Source: JBCCMF01 sp038747545 (GTDB lineage: Bacteria > Bacteroidota > Rhodothermia > Rhodothermales > JBCCMF01). From it: a stretch of 43,080 nt of DNA. The translations under genes were made by a program, and so were the position numbers. The stretch is from contig JBCDJT010000033.1 in assembly GCA_038747545.1 (NCBI GenBank), forward strand, positions 1 to 43,080, given 5' to 3'. Shown in pieces: positions 42,940 to 43,080 of the stretch (within the stretch, counting starts at the first letter, position 1; each line of letters starts with the position of its first letter). The notes below the pieces were generated by a model. That model made no database searches. It was not told the origin of the DNA and was given only the letters and a program-made list of their open reading frames with translations.

Positions 42940-43080
42940 ATGTTCTACGACCCCGTCAAGGACCGCCTCGGCGACATGTTCAGCCGCCGTCCGTGGATGC
43001 AGAAGCAGTTCTTCCGGCTGCTGCACCTCGTGTTTCTGCGGTCGTGGTACGTGCGCCGCGAGACGCTCCGCCTGCTCAAG
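42940..43080 (+). CDS. Class I SAM-dependent methyltransferase-like protein, N-terminal part
   Basis: Only the first 47 codons are in the window (MFYDPVKDRLGDMFSRRPWM, then FRLLHLVFLRSWYVRRE). This start resembles SAM-dependent methyltransferases that sit beside glycosyltransferases in Bacteroidota glycan loci. The methyltransferase motifs lie beyond the window, so the call rests on the N-terminal pattern and the neighbour gene. Confidence 0.5.
   Translation, partial: MFYDPVKDRLGDMFSRRPWMQKQFFRLLHLVFLRSWYVRRETLRLLK

Overview
The window looks like a GC-rich chromosome of a Bacteroidota/Rhodothermota (Rhodothermales-like) bacterium. The basis is gene content and style: a C-terminal type IX secretion sorting domain on the DUF4331 protein (10377-12608), a PorV-like outer-membrane protein, a TonB-dependent receptor with a carboxypeptidase-regulatory N-terminal domain, tandem stand-alone FtsX-type permeases and many lipoproteins. 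No rRNA, tRNA or CRISPR array was seen. The genus is an inference.

Left part (1-13.4 kb): the 3' end of a beta-propeller dehydrogenase-like protein; a DinB-family protein; an Old Yellow Enzyme gene broken by one in-frame amber codon; a PorV-like protein; a BtuF-like binding protein facing a TonB receptor; a repeat-rich spacer; a tnpB-only IS200/IS605 element whose right end supplies the stop codon of a TPR gene; the DUF4331/T9SS protein; and a SnoaL-like protein.

Middle (13.5-22.5 kb, all leftward): a STAND-type ATPase with a C-terminal helix-turn-helix; a tight operon of dgcN (DUF1611), dgcA (enolase-superfamily racemase/epimerase) and a lipoprotein formylglycine-generating enzyme that keeps both active-site cysteines; a zeta-toxin-like P-loop gene and a small partner gene, bracketed by two nearly identical copies of the 3' end of a lipoprotein gene; a nucleoside/H+ symporter-like MFS protein; and an M15 peptidase. 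A 0.77 kb gene-free stretch follows (22.5-23.3 kb). Transcription direction flips there, and it holds three same-strand DnaA-box matches and a long-range inverted repeat. It is a candidate replication origin or DnaA-binding locus.

Right part (23.3-43 kb): a Spy-like lipoprotein; a CstB-like metallo-beta-lactamase/rhodanese persulfide enzyme with a one-base frameshift, followed by a single-domain rhodanese (sulfide/persulfide handling); two FtsX-like permeases, one with a 7-bp tandem repeat abutting its start codon; metY overlapping a CoA-binding-protein gene; a DUF5060-type glycoside-hydrolase-like protein; an M28-like lipoprotein without visible metal ligands; an active/inactive M16 peptidase pair, the inactive one carrying an extra C-terminal domain; and a glycosyltransferase followed by the start of a methyltransferase.

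The most unusual items are the toxin module between lipoprotein-gene repeats, the DnaA-box locus, the dgcN-dgcA-FGE operon, the tnpB element that terminates a host gene, and several families of short intergenic repeats. No clearly new defence or biosynthetic system was identified.
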